A DNA stretch of 64,000 bases from Patulibacter sp. (GTDB lineage Bacteria; Actinomycetota; Thermoleophilia; Solirubrobacterales; Solirubrobacteraceae), in contig NZ_JAURWA010000024.1 of the NCBI RefSeq assembly GCF_030655195.1, positions 1-64,000 on the forward strand. Reading direction: 5' to 3'. Below the pieces are notes generated by a model. The model worked only from the letters and a program-made list of their open reading frames with translations, was not told the origin of the DNA and ran no database searches. The position numbers and the translations under genes are program-made. This document shows, piece after piece, positions 41,131-52,356 of this stretch (the first letter of the stretch is position 1; every line of letters begins with the position of its first letter).

Positions 41131-42387
41131 ATGTCGAGCGGCGTGCAGCGCACCGGGGCACCCCCCGTCCGCGTCGGCTACCTCGTGTCGCGCTTCCCGG
41201 CGCTGACGGAGACGTTCATCCTGCGCGAGCTCGAGGGCGTCGACGCCGAGCCCGGGGTCGAGATCGTCCTGATGTCGCTCTACCCGACGCCGGACCGCAC
41301 GGTCCACGCCGACGCGGAGCGGTGGGTGCCCCGGCGATACCTGCCGACGACGCGGGCCGCGCTCGGCGCCGTCGGGCGGTGGACGGTCCGCCGGCCGTGG
41401 CGGACCGCCGCGATCTGGGCCCGCGTCGTCCGCGACCACGCCGGCGACCCGGTCGTCCTGGCGAAGGCGCTCCTGACCACGGCGCTGGGGTTCGCCCACG
41501 CCGAGCACGTCGAGCGGGAGCGGGTCGGACACGTCCACGCGCACTTCGCCGCGATCCCGGCGCAGGCCGCGTGGACGGTCCACCGGCTCACGGGCGTGCC
41601 CTACAGCGTGGTCGCCCACGCCCACGACGTCTTCTCGCACCAGGCCGGCCTGGGCACGCGCCTGCGGGCGGCGCGGTTCGTCGTCGCGATCTCGCGGTAC
41701 CACCGGATGTTCCTCATGCACTTCGGGGCCCGGGCCGCGAGCACCCCGCTGCTGCCGCTGGGGATCGACCTGGACGTCTACGCCTTCCGCGCCCGGCCGA
41801 TCCCGCAGGACGGTCCCGTCGACGCGCTCCTCGTGTCGAGCTTCCGCGAGTACAAGGGGCATCGGTACCTCGTCGAGGCGCTGGCGCTCGAGCCCCGCCT
41901 GGCCCGGCTGCGGGTCGAGCTGATCGGGCAGGGGCCGCTCCGCGAGGACGTCGAGCGGCTTGCGCGGGAGCGCGGCGTCGCGGACCGCCTGACGTTCTCC
42001 GGCCCCCGGCCGCAGGAGCGGGTCCTGGGGCGCCTGGGCGAGGCGCACCTGCTGCTGCAGCCGTCGACGATCGAGGCCGACGGCCACACCGAGGGCCTGC
42101 CGACGACCCTCGTCGAGGCCGCGGCGAGCGGCGCGACGATGGTGGCCTCGCGCGTGACCGGGGTGCCGGACCTGGTCCGCGAGGGCGAGACGGGGTTCCT
42201 CGCCGAGCCCGCGGACGCGCGGAGCCTGGCCGACGCCCTCGTCCGCGCCCTCGAGCACCCGGACCCCCAGGCGCTCCAGCGGGCGGCCCGCGCGCACGTG
42301 GAGGAGTTCCACGACCTGCGGAAGGTCTCGGCGGAGCTCGCCCGGCGCTTCCGGGCGTCGGCCCGCGGGGACGACGCCCGGTCGTGA
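41131..42387 (+). CDS. GT4-family glycosyltransferase (WcaL-like)
   Basis: 418 aa. It opens with VGYLVSRFPALTETFILREL, the N-terminal pattern of colanic-acid-type transferases (WcaL/AmsK-like). HVHAHFAAIPAQAAW and YSVVAHAHDVF complete the acceptor domain. The donor domain has VSSFREYKGHRYLVEAL and the E-x7-E region HTEGLPTTLVEAAASGATMVASRVTGVPDLV. It transfers a sugar to a lipid-linked intermediate in the cytoplasm. Divergent from the GT2 gene. Confidence 0.93.
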   Translation: MSSGVQRTGAPPVRVGYLVSRFPALTETFILRELEGVDAEPGVEIVLMSLYPTPDRTVHADAERWVPRRYLPTTRAALGAVGRWTVRRPWRTAAIWARVVRDHAGDPVVLAKALLTTALGFAHAEHVERERVGHVHAHFAAIPAQAAWTVHRLTGVPYSVVAHAHDVFSHQAGLGTRLRAARFVVAISRYHRMFLMHFGARAASTPLLPLGIDLDVYAFRARPIPQDGPVDALLVSSFREYKGHRYLVEALALEPRLARLRVELIGQGPLREDVERLARERGVADRLTFSGPRPQERVLGRLGEAHLLLQPSTIEADGHTEGLPTTLVEAAASGATMVASRVTGVPDLVREGETGFLAEPADARSLADALVRALEHPDPQALQRAARAHVEEFHDLRKVSAELARRFRASARGDDARS

Positions 42388-42473
42388 CCGCGCCGGGGGC
42401 GCCGCGCAGAACCACCGCGCGCCGCCGACGGGGACGGACCGGGACGCCGGGCGGGCGGCGCCGGTCGGACCGG

Positions 42474-42479
42474 TAGCGT
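42474..42479 (+). promoter_or_regulatory. -10 box of the ThyX-like gene
   Basis: TAGCGT, 9 nt before GTG 42489; no Shine-Dalgarno. Confidence 0.4.
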
Positions 42480-42488
42480 GGCGCGTCC

Positions 42489-44159
42489 GTGCAGTACCCC
42501 GTTGACGCCCTGACCCCCGCCGAAGAGGCCCGCCTGGCCCCGCACGTGACGCATCCGTCGCGGCCGGTCTTCGGCCTGGTCGGCCTGCCCGAGACGGTGA
42601 AGGGCGCGCTCTTCGCCCGCTACAGCCGCTACCCCGGCACGTTGCGCCGGCTGTTCCTCGACGAGTTCGCCGACTCGCTCCCGGACCTCTCCGACGGGAC
42701 GGCCTCCGCCTTCGACGGGGCCGAGGGCGAGCGCGCCGCGCAGCTCTTCGACCGCATCTTCCTCGGCTACGGCGACGACTCCGTCGCCCAGCTCGGCGGC
42801 CTGCACGTCGCCGCGGAGTGGTGCTCCAACGTCCTGACCAAGGTGCTGCAGCGCCCGCGGATCGGCGCCTACCTCGAGCAGTCCACGCGCTACATCGCCT
42901 TCGACACCCCGGTCACCGCCGACCGCTGGATCGACGGATCCGACGTGGTGACCCCGGACGGCGGGGCGCCGGGCGCCGGTGCCGGCTACCGGTACCTGCG
43001 GGACCCGGACCTGGGACCGGAGTACGCGGCCGCGATGGACGGCGTGTTCGAGGTCTACGCCGCGCTGATCCCGCGGATCACCGCGTGGTGCGCCGAGCAG
43101 TACCCGGCCCCGGACGGCACGCCGCCCGCCGCGCACGCGCGGGCGACGAAGGCCAAGGCGCTGGACCTGCTGCGCGGCCTGCTGCCGGCGTCGACGCTCA
43201 GCCACGTCGGCATCTACGCCTCGGGGCAGACGTACGAGGGCCTGATCCTCCACCTGCTCGCGCACCCGCTGCCCGAGGCCCGCCGCTACGGCCGCTGGAT
43301 CCTCGAGGCGGTGCAGGCGATCACCCCGAGCTTCGTCACGCGGGTGGAGCGCCCCGACCGCGGCGGCCGCTGGATCGAGTTCCTGCAGGAGCGCGAGGCG
43401 GCGACGGACCGCTGGGCCGGTCGCCTGGGCCTCGACGCCGCGTCCGCCGCCGGCCGCGACGCCGACGAGGCGCGTTCGACGGTCCGGCTCGTCCACGTCG
43501 ACGGCGACGAGGACGACCTGCTGGCGGGCCTGCTCTACGAGTCGACGGCCACCACCGAGGAGCGCGCCCGCGCCGCCGTCGCCGGCCTGTCGACGGAGGA
43601 GCGCGGCAGGATGCTGCACGACCTCGTCGGCGAGCGCGAGAACCGGCGCCACCGCCCCGGCCGCGGCCTGGAGCGCCTGCGCTACCGCTTCGAGGTCGTC
43701 TCGGACTACGGCGCGTTCCGCGACCTGCAGCGCCACCGGATGCTGACGATCCAGTGGCAGACCCTGACCCCGGATCTCGGCGCCGAGGTGCCCGACGAGG
43801 TGCAGCGCGCCGGCGCGGGGGACGACTACCGCCGGGCCCTCGCCCTGTCCGCGGACGCGTGGACCGTGCTGCGCGACCAGGGCCGGCCGAAGGAGGCCGC
43901 CTACGCGGTCTCGCTCGGCTACCGCATCCGCTACTCGATGGACCTCAACGCCCGTGCGGCGATGCAGATGATCGAGTTGCGCTCGGGCCGCGAGGGTCAC
44001 CCGTCGTACCGCGCCGTGGCGCACGAGATGCACCGCCTGATCGGCGAGGCGCACCCCGCCGTCGGCGCCGCGATGCGCCACGTCGACCACGAGACCGAGC
44101 CCCGCCTGGAGCGCATCCTCAGCGAGATGCGCACCGAGGCGAAGGCCGCCGGCGGCTGA
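42489..44159 (+). CDS. Double-domain ThyX-like protein
   Basis: 556 aa, more than twice the length of classical ThyX. N-terminal half: LFARYSRYPGTLRRLFLDEF, then FLGYGDDSVAQLGGLHVAAEWCSNVL and LEQSTRYIAFD. C-terminal half: YRFEVVSDYGAFRDLQRHRM, then NARAAMQMIELRSGREGHPSYR. These are ThyX-like elements (EQSTRY, QRHR, the ELRS/HP end), so I read it as two tandem ThyX-fold domains. The diagnostic ThyX motif RHRxxSxN is altered to RHRMLTIQ. Whether it makes dTMP is therefore open. GTG start at 42489 with a -10 box 9 nt upstream. Confidence 0.78.
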   Translation: MQYPVDALTPAEEARLAPHVTHPSRPVFGLVGLPETVKGALFARYSRYPGTLRRLFLDEFADSLPDLSDGTASAFDGAEGERAAQLFDRIFLGYGDDSVAQLGGLHVAAEWCSNVLTKVLQRPRIGAYLEQSTRYIAFDTPVTADRWIDGSDVVTPDGGAPGAGAGYRYLRDPDLGPEYAAAMDGVFEVYAALIPRITAWCAEQYPAPDGTPPAAHARATKAKALDLLRGLLPASTLSHVGIYASGQTYEGLILHLLAHPLPEARRYGRWILEAVQAITPSFVTRVERPDRGGRWIEFLQEREAATDRWAGRLGLDAASAAGRDADEARSTVRLVHVDGDEDDLLAGLLYESTATTEERARAAVAGLSTEERGRMLHDLVGERENRRHRPGRGLERLRYRFEVVSDYGAFRDLQRHRMLTIQWQTLTPDLGAEVPDEVQRAGAGDDYRRALALSADAWTVLRDQGRPKEAAYAVSLGYRIRYSMDLNARAAMQMIELRSGREGHPSYRAVAHEMHRLIGEAHPAVGAAMRHVDHETEPRLERILSEMRTEAKAAGG

Positions 44160-44203
44160 CGGACGAGTCGGCCGTCCGGGCCCGCCCGCCCCGGGTTCGG
44201 GGG

Positions 44204-46757
<2,554 letters not shown>

Positions 46758-46791
46758 ACCGGGGCGACGCTCACGCGGGCCGAGGCCCGGA

Positions 46792-46812
46792 CCGGCGCGG
46801 TGCTCGCGCCGG
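46792..46812 (+). terminator. Putative bidirectional terminator
   Basis: CCGGCGCG-GTGCT-CGCGCCGG, perfect 8-bp stem, in the 88 bp between convergent gdhA and the sugar transferase gene. Confidence 0.5.
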
Positions 46813-46845
46813 GCGTGGCCTCGACCGGCCCCGGCGGGTCGCCGC

Positions 46846-48309
46846 TCAGGCGGCCCACTGCGCGGCGGCGCCGTCGGTGCGGGGGGAGAACGCACCGTCG
46901 ATCCGCTGCGCCGGCGCCGGCTCGGCGGTCGGCGGCGTCGCCGCCGGGCGACCGAGCACGATGTGCGCCGCGGGCGGGTCGACGTCGTACTGCCGCTCGA
47001 AGAGCGCGACGCGCACCGTCTCCACGAGGATCGCCACGTCGAGCACGGGGGAGCGGTGCTCGAGGTAGAAGAGGTCGTTGCCCAGCTTCACCGCGCTGGC
47101 CTCGGTGGTGGCCGCGTAGCCCGCCCGGACCCGTGCCCAGCCGGTGATGCCCGGCCGCACGAGGTGGCGGTAGGGGAAGAGCGGGAGGACGTCGCCCAGG
47201 CGGTCGGAGATCGCGACCTGCTCGGGCCGCGGGCCGACGAGCGCCATGTCGCCGCGCAGGACGTTCCACAGCTGCGGCAGCTCGTCGACGTGGGTCTTGC
47301 GGAGGATCGCGCCGATGCGGGTGACCCGGGGGTCGTTCGCGCCGGACCAGTCCGACCCGGTGCCGCGCATCGTCCGCAGCTTGATGATCGTGAACGGCCG
47401 GCCGTGCAGGCCGACGCGGCGCTGGCGGAAGAGGATCCGGCCCTCGCCGTCGGCGGCGATCAGCGGCGCGAGCAGCAGCAGGAACGGCGCGACGAGCAGC
47501 AGCAGCACGCCGCTGACGGCGATGTCCATGGCACGGGAGGCGGCGCCGCCCGCGGACCGGCGGCCGGGCTCGGCGAGCCGCAGGAGCCAGTCCTCGTCCA
47601 CGGCGTCGAGCGGCACGACGCCGAAGGCGTGCTCGCAGAAGCGGGTGCGCGACAGGACGTGCGGGCCGCCGTGGCGCATCCGGTGCGCCAGGGCGCCGCG
47701 GACGGACTGGGCGTGCAGGTGGTCGGTGTGCACGACCAGCTCGGGCCGGAGCCGCGCGAGGTCGGCCTCGAGGTCGAGCAGGGAGCCCGTCGACCCGATG
47801 ATGCGGAACCGGGACGGGCCGACGGCGACGAGCGTCGCGGCGAGCTCGTCGGCCTCCTCCGGGGTGCCGATGACCAGGACCCGCGTCGGGTGGCGGCGGA
47901 GCACCACGTCGCCGAGGACCTCGGCCGTCAGGGCCAGGGCGGCGGCCCCGACGAGGGCGACCGCGCCGACGGGGGAGCCGAGGCCCAGCGCGCCGGCCGC
48001 TGCGACGAGCCCGAGCGCCAGGACGACGATCAGGGCGGGGAGCAGGACGCGGGCCAGGGGAAGTGCGGCGACCGTGTCGCGGTCCGCGGGGCTCCGGCGG
48101 GCCGCGGCGCCCAGCAGCCCGGCGGCGAGCAGGCCGGACGTCGGATCGGCGTCGAGACCGACCAGCACGCCGGCGGCGAGCGGGACGACGACGCCGCGTA
48201 CCGTCGCGACGGACCGGCCCGTCATCCGCCGGGACGACGGAGCCCGTACCGCGTCTGCCGGGGCGATTGCCGGGGCCTCGATGTCAGCGGGGTGGGCGGG
48301 TCCGAACAC
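46846..48309 (-). CDS. Polyprenyl-phosphate sugar-1-phosphate transferase (WbaP/EpsE-like)
   Basis: About 487 aa initiating transferase for lipid-linked glycan synthesis. The C-terminal catalytic domain is complete: membrane helix DIAVSGVLLLLVAPFLLLLAPL, FRQRRVGLHGRPFTIIKLRTM, RKTHVDELPQLWNVLRGDMALVGPRPE, and HLVRPGITGWARV. The N-terminal part has about three hydrophobic segments, fewer than the usual four or five. A Rossmann-like section follows (TRVLVIGTPEEADELAATL). GTG 48309 gives the longest sensible protein; ATG 48225 (MTGRSVATVRG) is an alternative. Probably the committing step for the surface polysaccharide made by the surrounding genes. Confidence 0.9.
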   Translation of the reverse strand: MFGPAHPADIEAPAIAPADAVRAPSSRRMTGRSVATVRGVVVPLAAGVLVGLDADPTSGLLAAGLLGAAARRSPADRDTVAALPLARVLLPALIVVLALGLVAAAGALGLGSPVGAVALVGAAALALTAEVLGDVVLRRHPTRVLVIGTPEEADELAATLVAVGPSRFRIIGSTGSLLDLEADLARLRPELVVHTDHLHAQSVRGALAHRMRHGGPHVLSRTRFCEHAFGVVPLDAVDEDWLLRLAEPGRRSAGGAASRAMDIAVSGVLLLLVAPFLLLLAPLIAADGEGRILFRQRRVGLHGRPFTIIKLRTMRGTGSDWSGANDPRVTRIGAILRKTHVDELPQLWNVLRGDMALVGPRPEQVAISDRLGDVLPLFPYRHLVRPGITGWARVRAGYAATTEASAVKLGNDLFYLEHRSPVLDVAILVETVRVALFERQYDVDPPAAHIVLGRPAATPPTAEPAPAQRIDGAFSPRTDGAAAQWAA

Positions 48310-48622
48310 GTGTCGTATGTTCGTCCGCGCAGCTTGCACGCACCATCGACCGGCGGGAGGGTTCAGGGGTCGAGCGTCCCGTCCCGCTGGGGGGAACGCC
48401 GACGGTGGGTCCGCGCACCCCCCGATGGGGCTACTCGTCAGTACGCCTCGCTGTGGACCGTTCTCACGCGACGCGTTCCGGGCCCCGATCGCCCGTCTGC
48501 ACCGTCGATTGCTGTGTGCCGACCCGGTCCCGCAGCACGCTATGGTCGCCGTCCGTCGCCCACGGTCGACTGCCGTGCGACGCCGCCGGCGGCACGGACC
48601 GGATCGCGGGACGGAGCACCTC
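48310..48622 (+). other. Divergent intergenic region with shared motifs
   Basis: 313 bp between the sugar transferase and the Wzz/kinase gene. It contains, on the minus strand, CTGAACCCTCCC (48355-48366) and CGATGGTG (48341-48348), both seen upstream of other envelope genes. A TATGGT (48541-48546) may be the -10 for the plus-strand gene. No ORF is credible here. Confidence 0.45.
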
Positions 48623-50131
48623 ATGAACCCCGACTTCCCTCGAGACGACCCCGCATCGGCCGACAGCGCCCTGTGGCCGCTGCTCGCCGCCGTGCGCCGC
48701 CGGTGGTGGCTCGTCGTCCTCATCGTCGCGGTGTGCGGCGTCGCCGCCGCGGTCGTGACGGGGCGGAAGGCGCCGTCGTACACCGCGCAGGCGCAGATCC
48801 TCGCCAAGCCGTTCTCCGGCGACGAGTCCACCCTCTTCGGGGTCCGCCTGCTGCAGAACTCCGGCGACCCGACCCGGGACGTCGAGACCGCGATCACCCT
48901 CCTCGCCAACCAGGCGACGGAGACGACGACCGCCCGGCGGCTCGGCGACGGGACGACGCAGCGCGACGTGCACGACCACATCGCGCTGTCCGCGATCGGC
49001 GGCGGCGACGTCATCGGCGTCGACGGCACCGCCGACACCCCCGAGGGCGCCGTCCGGCTCGCCGACACCTACGCCCGGGCGGCGATCGACGCCCGCAACG
49101 CCCTGGTCGCCCAGGACGCCCGCGCCGCGATCGCGCAGATCGACGGGCGCAACGAGGCCGCGCTCGTCGGTCCGCGCCAGCAGCTGCGGACCCTGCGCGA
49201 CAAGGGCGACCCGACCCTCCTCTTCTCGCAGCAGGCCGCCGCCCCGGAGGGCCCGGACGGCCCCGCCGGCTGGCTCGTCGTCGTCGCCGCGATGGTCGCC
49301 GGCGTGCTCCTCGGGACCGTCGGCGCGCTGCTCCTGGAGCGCGTCGACCGGCGCGTCCGCGACCGCGCCGGGCTCCTGCGCCGGGTGCCGGTGCCCGTCC
49401 TGACGGGCGTCCCGTCGCCGCGCGGCCGTCACGGCATCGACATGCCGCCGGCGGTGCGCGAGGCCTTCCGGACGCTGCAGATCCAGCTGGACCTGCGGCG
49501 CACCGAGGGCTGCCGCCGCATCCTCGTCACGAGCCCGAGCTCCGGCGACGGCAAGACGACCGCCGTCCTGAACCTCGCCTTCGCGCTGGTCAGCGCGGGG
49601 CACCGGGTCATCGTCATCGACTTCGACCTGCGCAAGCCCGACGTCGCCCGGCAGCTCGACGTCGTCGAGCCCACCGGCGTGGCGACCACGATCGCGACGG
49701 GGCAGCCGCTCACCGAGATCATGCGCCCGGCCCCGCGCCTGCCGCCGCTGCGGGTCGTCCAGGTCTCCAGCGGTCCGGGCGACGTCGCGCTCCTGCCGAC
49801 GCTCACCCGTCGGATGGAGGTCGTCCTCGCGGAGGCCGCCCCGCTCGCGGACTACGTCCTGCTCGACACGTCGCCGCTGGGCGAGGTCAGCGACGCGCTG
49901 CCGCTGCTGGAGATCGTCGACGACGTGCTCGTCGTCGGCCGGCCGGGCCGCACCGACGGCCGGTCGCTCGACGCGATGGCCGGGCTGTTCCAGCGCTCGG
50001 GGATCACGCCGGCGGGCTGGGTCGTGATGGGTGCCGAGACCATGGTCTCCACCTACTACGAGGAGCCGGCCCGCGGACGCGCGGACGGGCTGCGCGGCGC
50101 GCTCCGTCGGCTGCGCACGGGAACGCGCTGA
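48623..50131 (+). CDS. Wzz-type chain-length regulator fused to BY-kinase domain
   Basis: 502 aa. Cytoplasmic start, membrane helix 1 (residues 28-46), exported Wzz-like region (to about 215), membrane helix 2 (217-238), then a cytoplasmic bacterial tyrosine-kinase domain. Walker A is SPSSGDGKTT (304-313), Walker A' VIVIDFDLRKPD, and Walker B DYVLLDTSPL. The exported region is only about 165 residues. The C-terminus has a single YY pair (STYYEEPARG) rather than a long tyrosine cluster. It controls polymer length and export. ATG 48623 has GGAG 6 nt upstream. Confidence 0.93.
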   Translation: MNPDFPRDDPASADSALWPLLAAVRRRWWLVVLIVAVCGVAAAVVTGRKAPSYTAQAQILAKPFSGDESTLFGVRLLQNSGDPTRDVETAITLLANQATETTTARRLGDGTTQRDVHDHIALSAIGGGDVIGVDGTADTPEGAVRLADTYARAAIDARNALVAQDARAAIAQIDGRNEAALVGPRQQLRTLRDKGDPTLLFSQQAAAPEGPDGPAGWLVVVAAMVAGVLLGTVGALLLERVDRRVRDRAGLLRRVPVPVLTGVPSPRGRHGIDMPPAVREAFRTLQIQLDLRRTEGCRRILVTSPSSGDGKTTAVLNLAFALVSAGHRVIVIDFDLRKPDVARQLDVVEPTGVATTIATGQPLTEIMRPAPRLPPLRVVQVSSGPGDVALLPTLTRRMEVVLAEAAPLADYVLLDTSPLGEVSDALPLLEIVDDVLVVGRPGRTDGRSLDAMAGLFQRSGITPAGWVVMGAETMVSTYYEEPARGRADGLRGALRRLRTGTR

Positions 50132-50134
50132 GTC

Positions 50135-52246
50135 GTGGCGCCCCGCGGTCCGGGGGTGCCCTGGCCTGCCACGCCCGAGCAGGGCACGCGGTGGGCCGTC
50201 GGGCTCGTCGCCGCCGGCGCGCTCGTCCTCGGGGCGCTGCAGGGCGGGTACGCACCGTCGCGGTACGCGCCCTTCGCGGTCCTCGTCCTCTGGGCCGTCG
50301 TCGTCGCCCGCGTCGTGCCGGGACGGCCGGCGACGTCCGGTCCCGCGCGGATCGCGATCGCGGCCTCGGTGCTGCTGACGGGCTGGACGGCCCTCTCGAT
50401 CACCTGGGCGGCCACGCCCGGCGCGGCGCTCGACGCGACGGGTCGGACGGTCCTCTACGCGGCGGTCCTCGGCCTCGCGCTCCTGCCGCGCTGGCCCGCG
50501 GCGTCGCTCCGCCGCCTGCTCGTGCTGGTCGCCGCGGGCGCGGTCCTGCTCGCGGTCGGCACCGTGGCCTGGGTCGACCTGGCGACGGACCCGACGCGCT
50601 GGGTCATCGACGGCAGGCTCGTCGCGCCGACGGGCTACGTCAACGCGACGGCGGGGCTCTGGGGGATCGCGCTCGTGGTCCTCGTCCACCTGGCGTCCGG
50701 CGGGCTCCGCAGCCCCGGAGGACGCGTCCTCGCGCTGACCGGTGCCGGGGTCGTCCTGCAGACCTCGCTCCTGTCGCAGAGCCGCGGGGCCGTCCTGGCC
50801 CTCGTCGTGGCGACGGCGGTCCTCGTCGTCCTCTCGCCGCACCGCGGGGCGGTGCTGCTCGTCGTCGCCGCGCTCGCCGCCGCGACCCTGCCGGTGGCCC
50901 CGGGGCTCCTGGACGTCCGCGGCGCCCCGGACGCCGCGGCGCTGGCGGACGGCCTGCACGGGGCGAGCGGGCGCATCGCGCTGGCCGCCCTCGGCCTGGC
51001 GCTCCTCGGTGCGGCCTGGCAGGTGGCGCTCGCCCGGATGGGCGAGGTCCGGCGGGAGGCCCTCTCGTCCCGGGCGCTCGGCCTCGCGACCGCCGGGACC
51101 CTCGCGGCGGTGCTCGCCGTCGGCGCGGTGGCCGCGATCGGCAACCCGGTCACGTGGGTGGGGGACAAGGCCGACCAGGCCCTGCACGGCGGCTACGGCG
51201 AGGTCGCCCCGACGGGCTCGCGCCTGACCGGGGAGCTCGGGTCCGACCGCGGGGACCTCTACCGCGTCGCGCTCGACCTCTTCGCCTCGCGGCCGCTCAA
51301 CGGCGTGGGGGCCGAGGACTTCCAGGCCGCCTACCTGCGCGAGCGCGACTCCCAGGAGTCCGCCCGCTACGCCCACAGCCTGCCGCTCGGGGTGCTCGCC
51401 GGCATCGGCCTGGTCGGCGGCCTGCTCCTCCTGGTCGCCCTCGCCGTCCCGCTGCTCGCCGCGTTGCGGGGGCGGTCGGGCCTGGACGACCCGGCCCGGG
51501 CGGGGTCGGCCGCGGCCCTGGCCGCCTTCGTCGCCTGGGCGGCGGGCGCGACGTGGGACTGGACCTGGGAGTTCCCCGCCCTGACCGTGCTCGCGTTCGT
51601 CCTGCTGGGCGCGGCCGCGCGCGCCACGGGGACCGCGGGGGCCGCCCCGTCGCCCGAGCTGCTCGCCGTGCGGGAGCGCGCCCGCGCCCACGGGATCGTC
51701 GTGCCCGACGACCGCCCGTCCGGTCCGTGGCTGCCGTCGCGCGGGGCGGCCCGCGCCCGCCTGGCCGGCGTCGTGGTCGCCGTCGCGGCCACGACGGTCG
51801 TGCTCGCGGCCCTCGGCGGCTCGTCGTACTTCCTGCGCAAGGGCACGGCCCAGTCCTCGCAGGACCCGGAGGCCGCGGCGACGTCCCTGGCCCGTGCGGC
51901 ACGCCTGAACCCGCTCGACGGCGACGCGCCCCTCAGCCGCGCGGTCGTGGTCCGTCGGCTGGGCGACGTCGCCGGCTGGCGGGCCGACCTGGAGGAGACG
52001 ATCGACCGCGCCCCGGAGGACTGGTTCGCGCACCTCGAGCTCGGCATGGCGCAGGCGCAGGCGGGCGAACGCGACGCCGCGCTGAGCACCCTCCGGCGGG
52101 CGGCCCGGCTGAACCCGAACCAGCCGACGGTGCGCGACGTCCTCGCCGCGGTGGAGCGCGGCGACCGGGTGGACCCGGGTGAGGTCGAGGCGATCGTGGC
52201 GGGGCGGCTGGCCACGCGCCTGCGCTCGATCGGGACCTCGCCGTAG
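50135..52246 (+). CDS. O-antigen ligase-like protein with C-terminal TPR-like repeats
   Basis: 703 aa. About 11 membrane helices with a Wzy_C-type exported region (GDLYRVALDLFASRPLNGVGAEDFQAAYL and a His in YAHSLPLGVLAGIG). Another helix (residues 540-565) leads to an exported or cytoplasmic helical-repeat end: AARLNPLDGDAPLSRAV, TIDRAPEDWFAHLELGMAQAQAG, TLRRAARLNPNQPTVRD. This membrane-plus-TPR layout is common in Gram-positive polymerases. GTG 50135 starts 3 nt after the Wzz/kinase stop, so the two are probably co-transcribed. Confidence 0.88.
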   Translation: MAPRGPGVPWPATPEQGTRWAVGLVAAGALVLGALQGGYAPSRYAPFAVLVLWAVVVARVVPGRPATSGPARIAIAASVLLTGWTALSITWAATPGAALDATGRTVLYAAVLGLALLPRWPAASLRRLLVLVAAGAVLLAVGTVAWVDLATDPTRWVIDGRLVAPTGYVNATAGLWGIALVVLVHLASGGLRSPGGRVLALTGAGVVLQTSLLSQSRGAVLALVVATAVLVVLSPHRGAVLLVVAALAAATLPVAPGLLDVRGAPDAAALADGLHGASGRIALAALGLALLGAAWQVALARMGEVRREALSSRALGLATAGTLAAVLAVGAVAAIGNPVTWVGDKADQALHGGYGEVAPTGSRLTGELGSDRGDLYRVALDLFASRPLNGVGAEDFQAAYLRERDSQESARYAHSLPLGVLAGIGLVGGLLLLVALAVPLLAALRGRSGLDDPARAGSAAALAAFVAWAAGATWDWTWEFPALTVLAFVLLGAAARATGTAGAAPSPELLAVRERARAHGIVVPDDRPSGPWLPSRGAARARLAGVVVAVAATTVVLAALGGSSYFLRKGTAQSSQDPEAAATSLARAARLNPLDGDAPLSRAVVVRRLGDVAGWRADLEETIDRAPEDWFAHLELGMAQAQAGERDAALSTLRRAARLNPNQPTVRDVLAAVERGDRVDPGEVEAIVAGRLATRLRSIGTSP

Positions 52247-52356
52247 CGGCCCCTGCTCGGCGGCGCGCCCGTCGGGGTCGGCGGAGCGACGCGCCCGCCT
52301 GCGTCGGGGCCCGGTCCGCCCGTCCGGCTCGGCGGATCCCGTCGCCCCGGCGCGGC

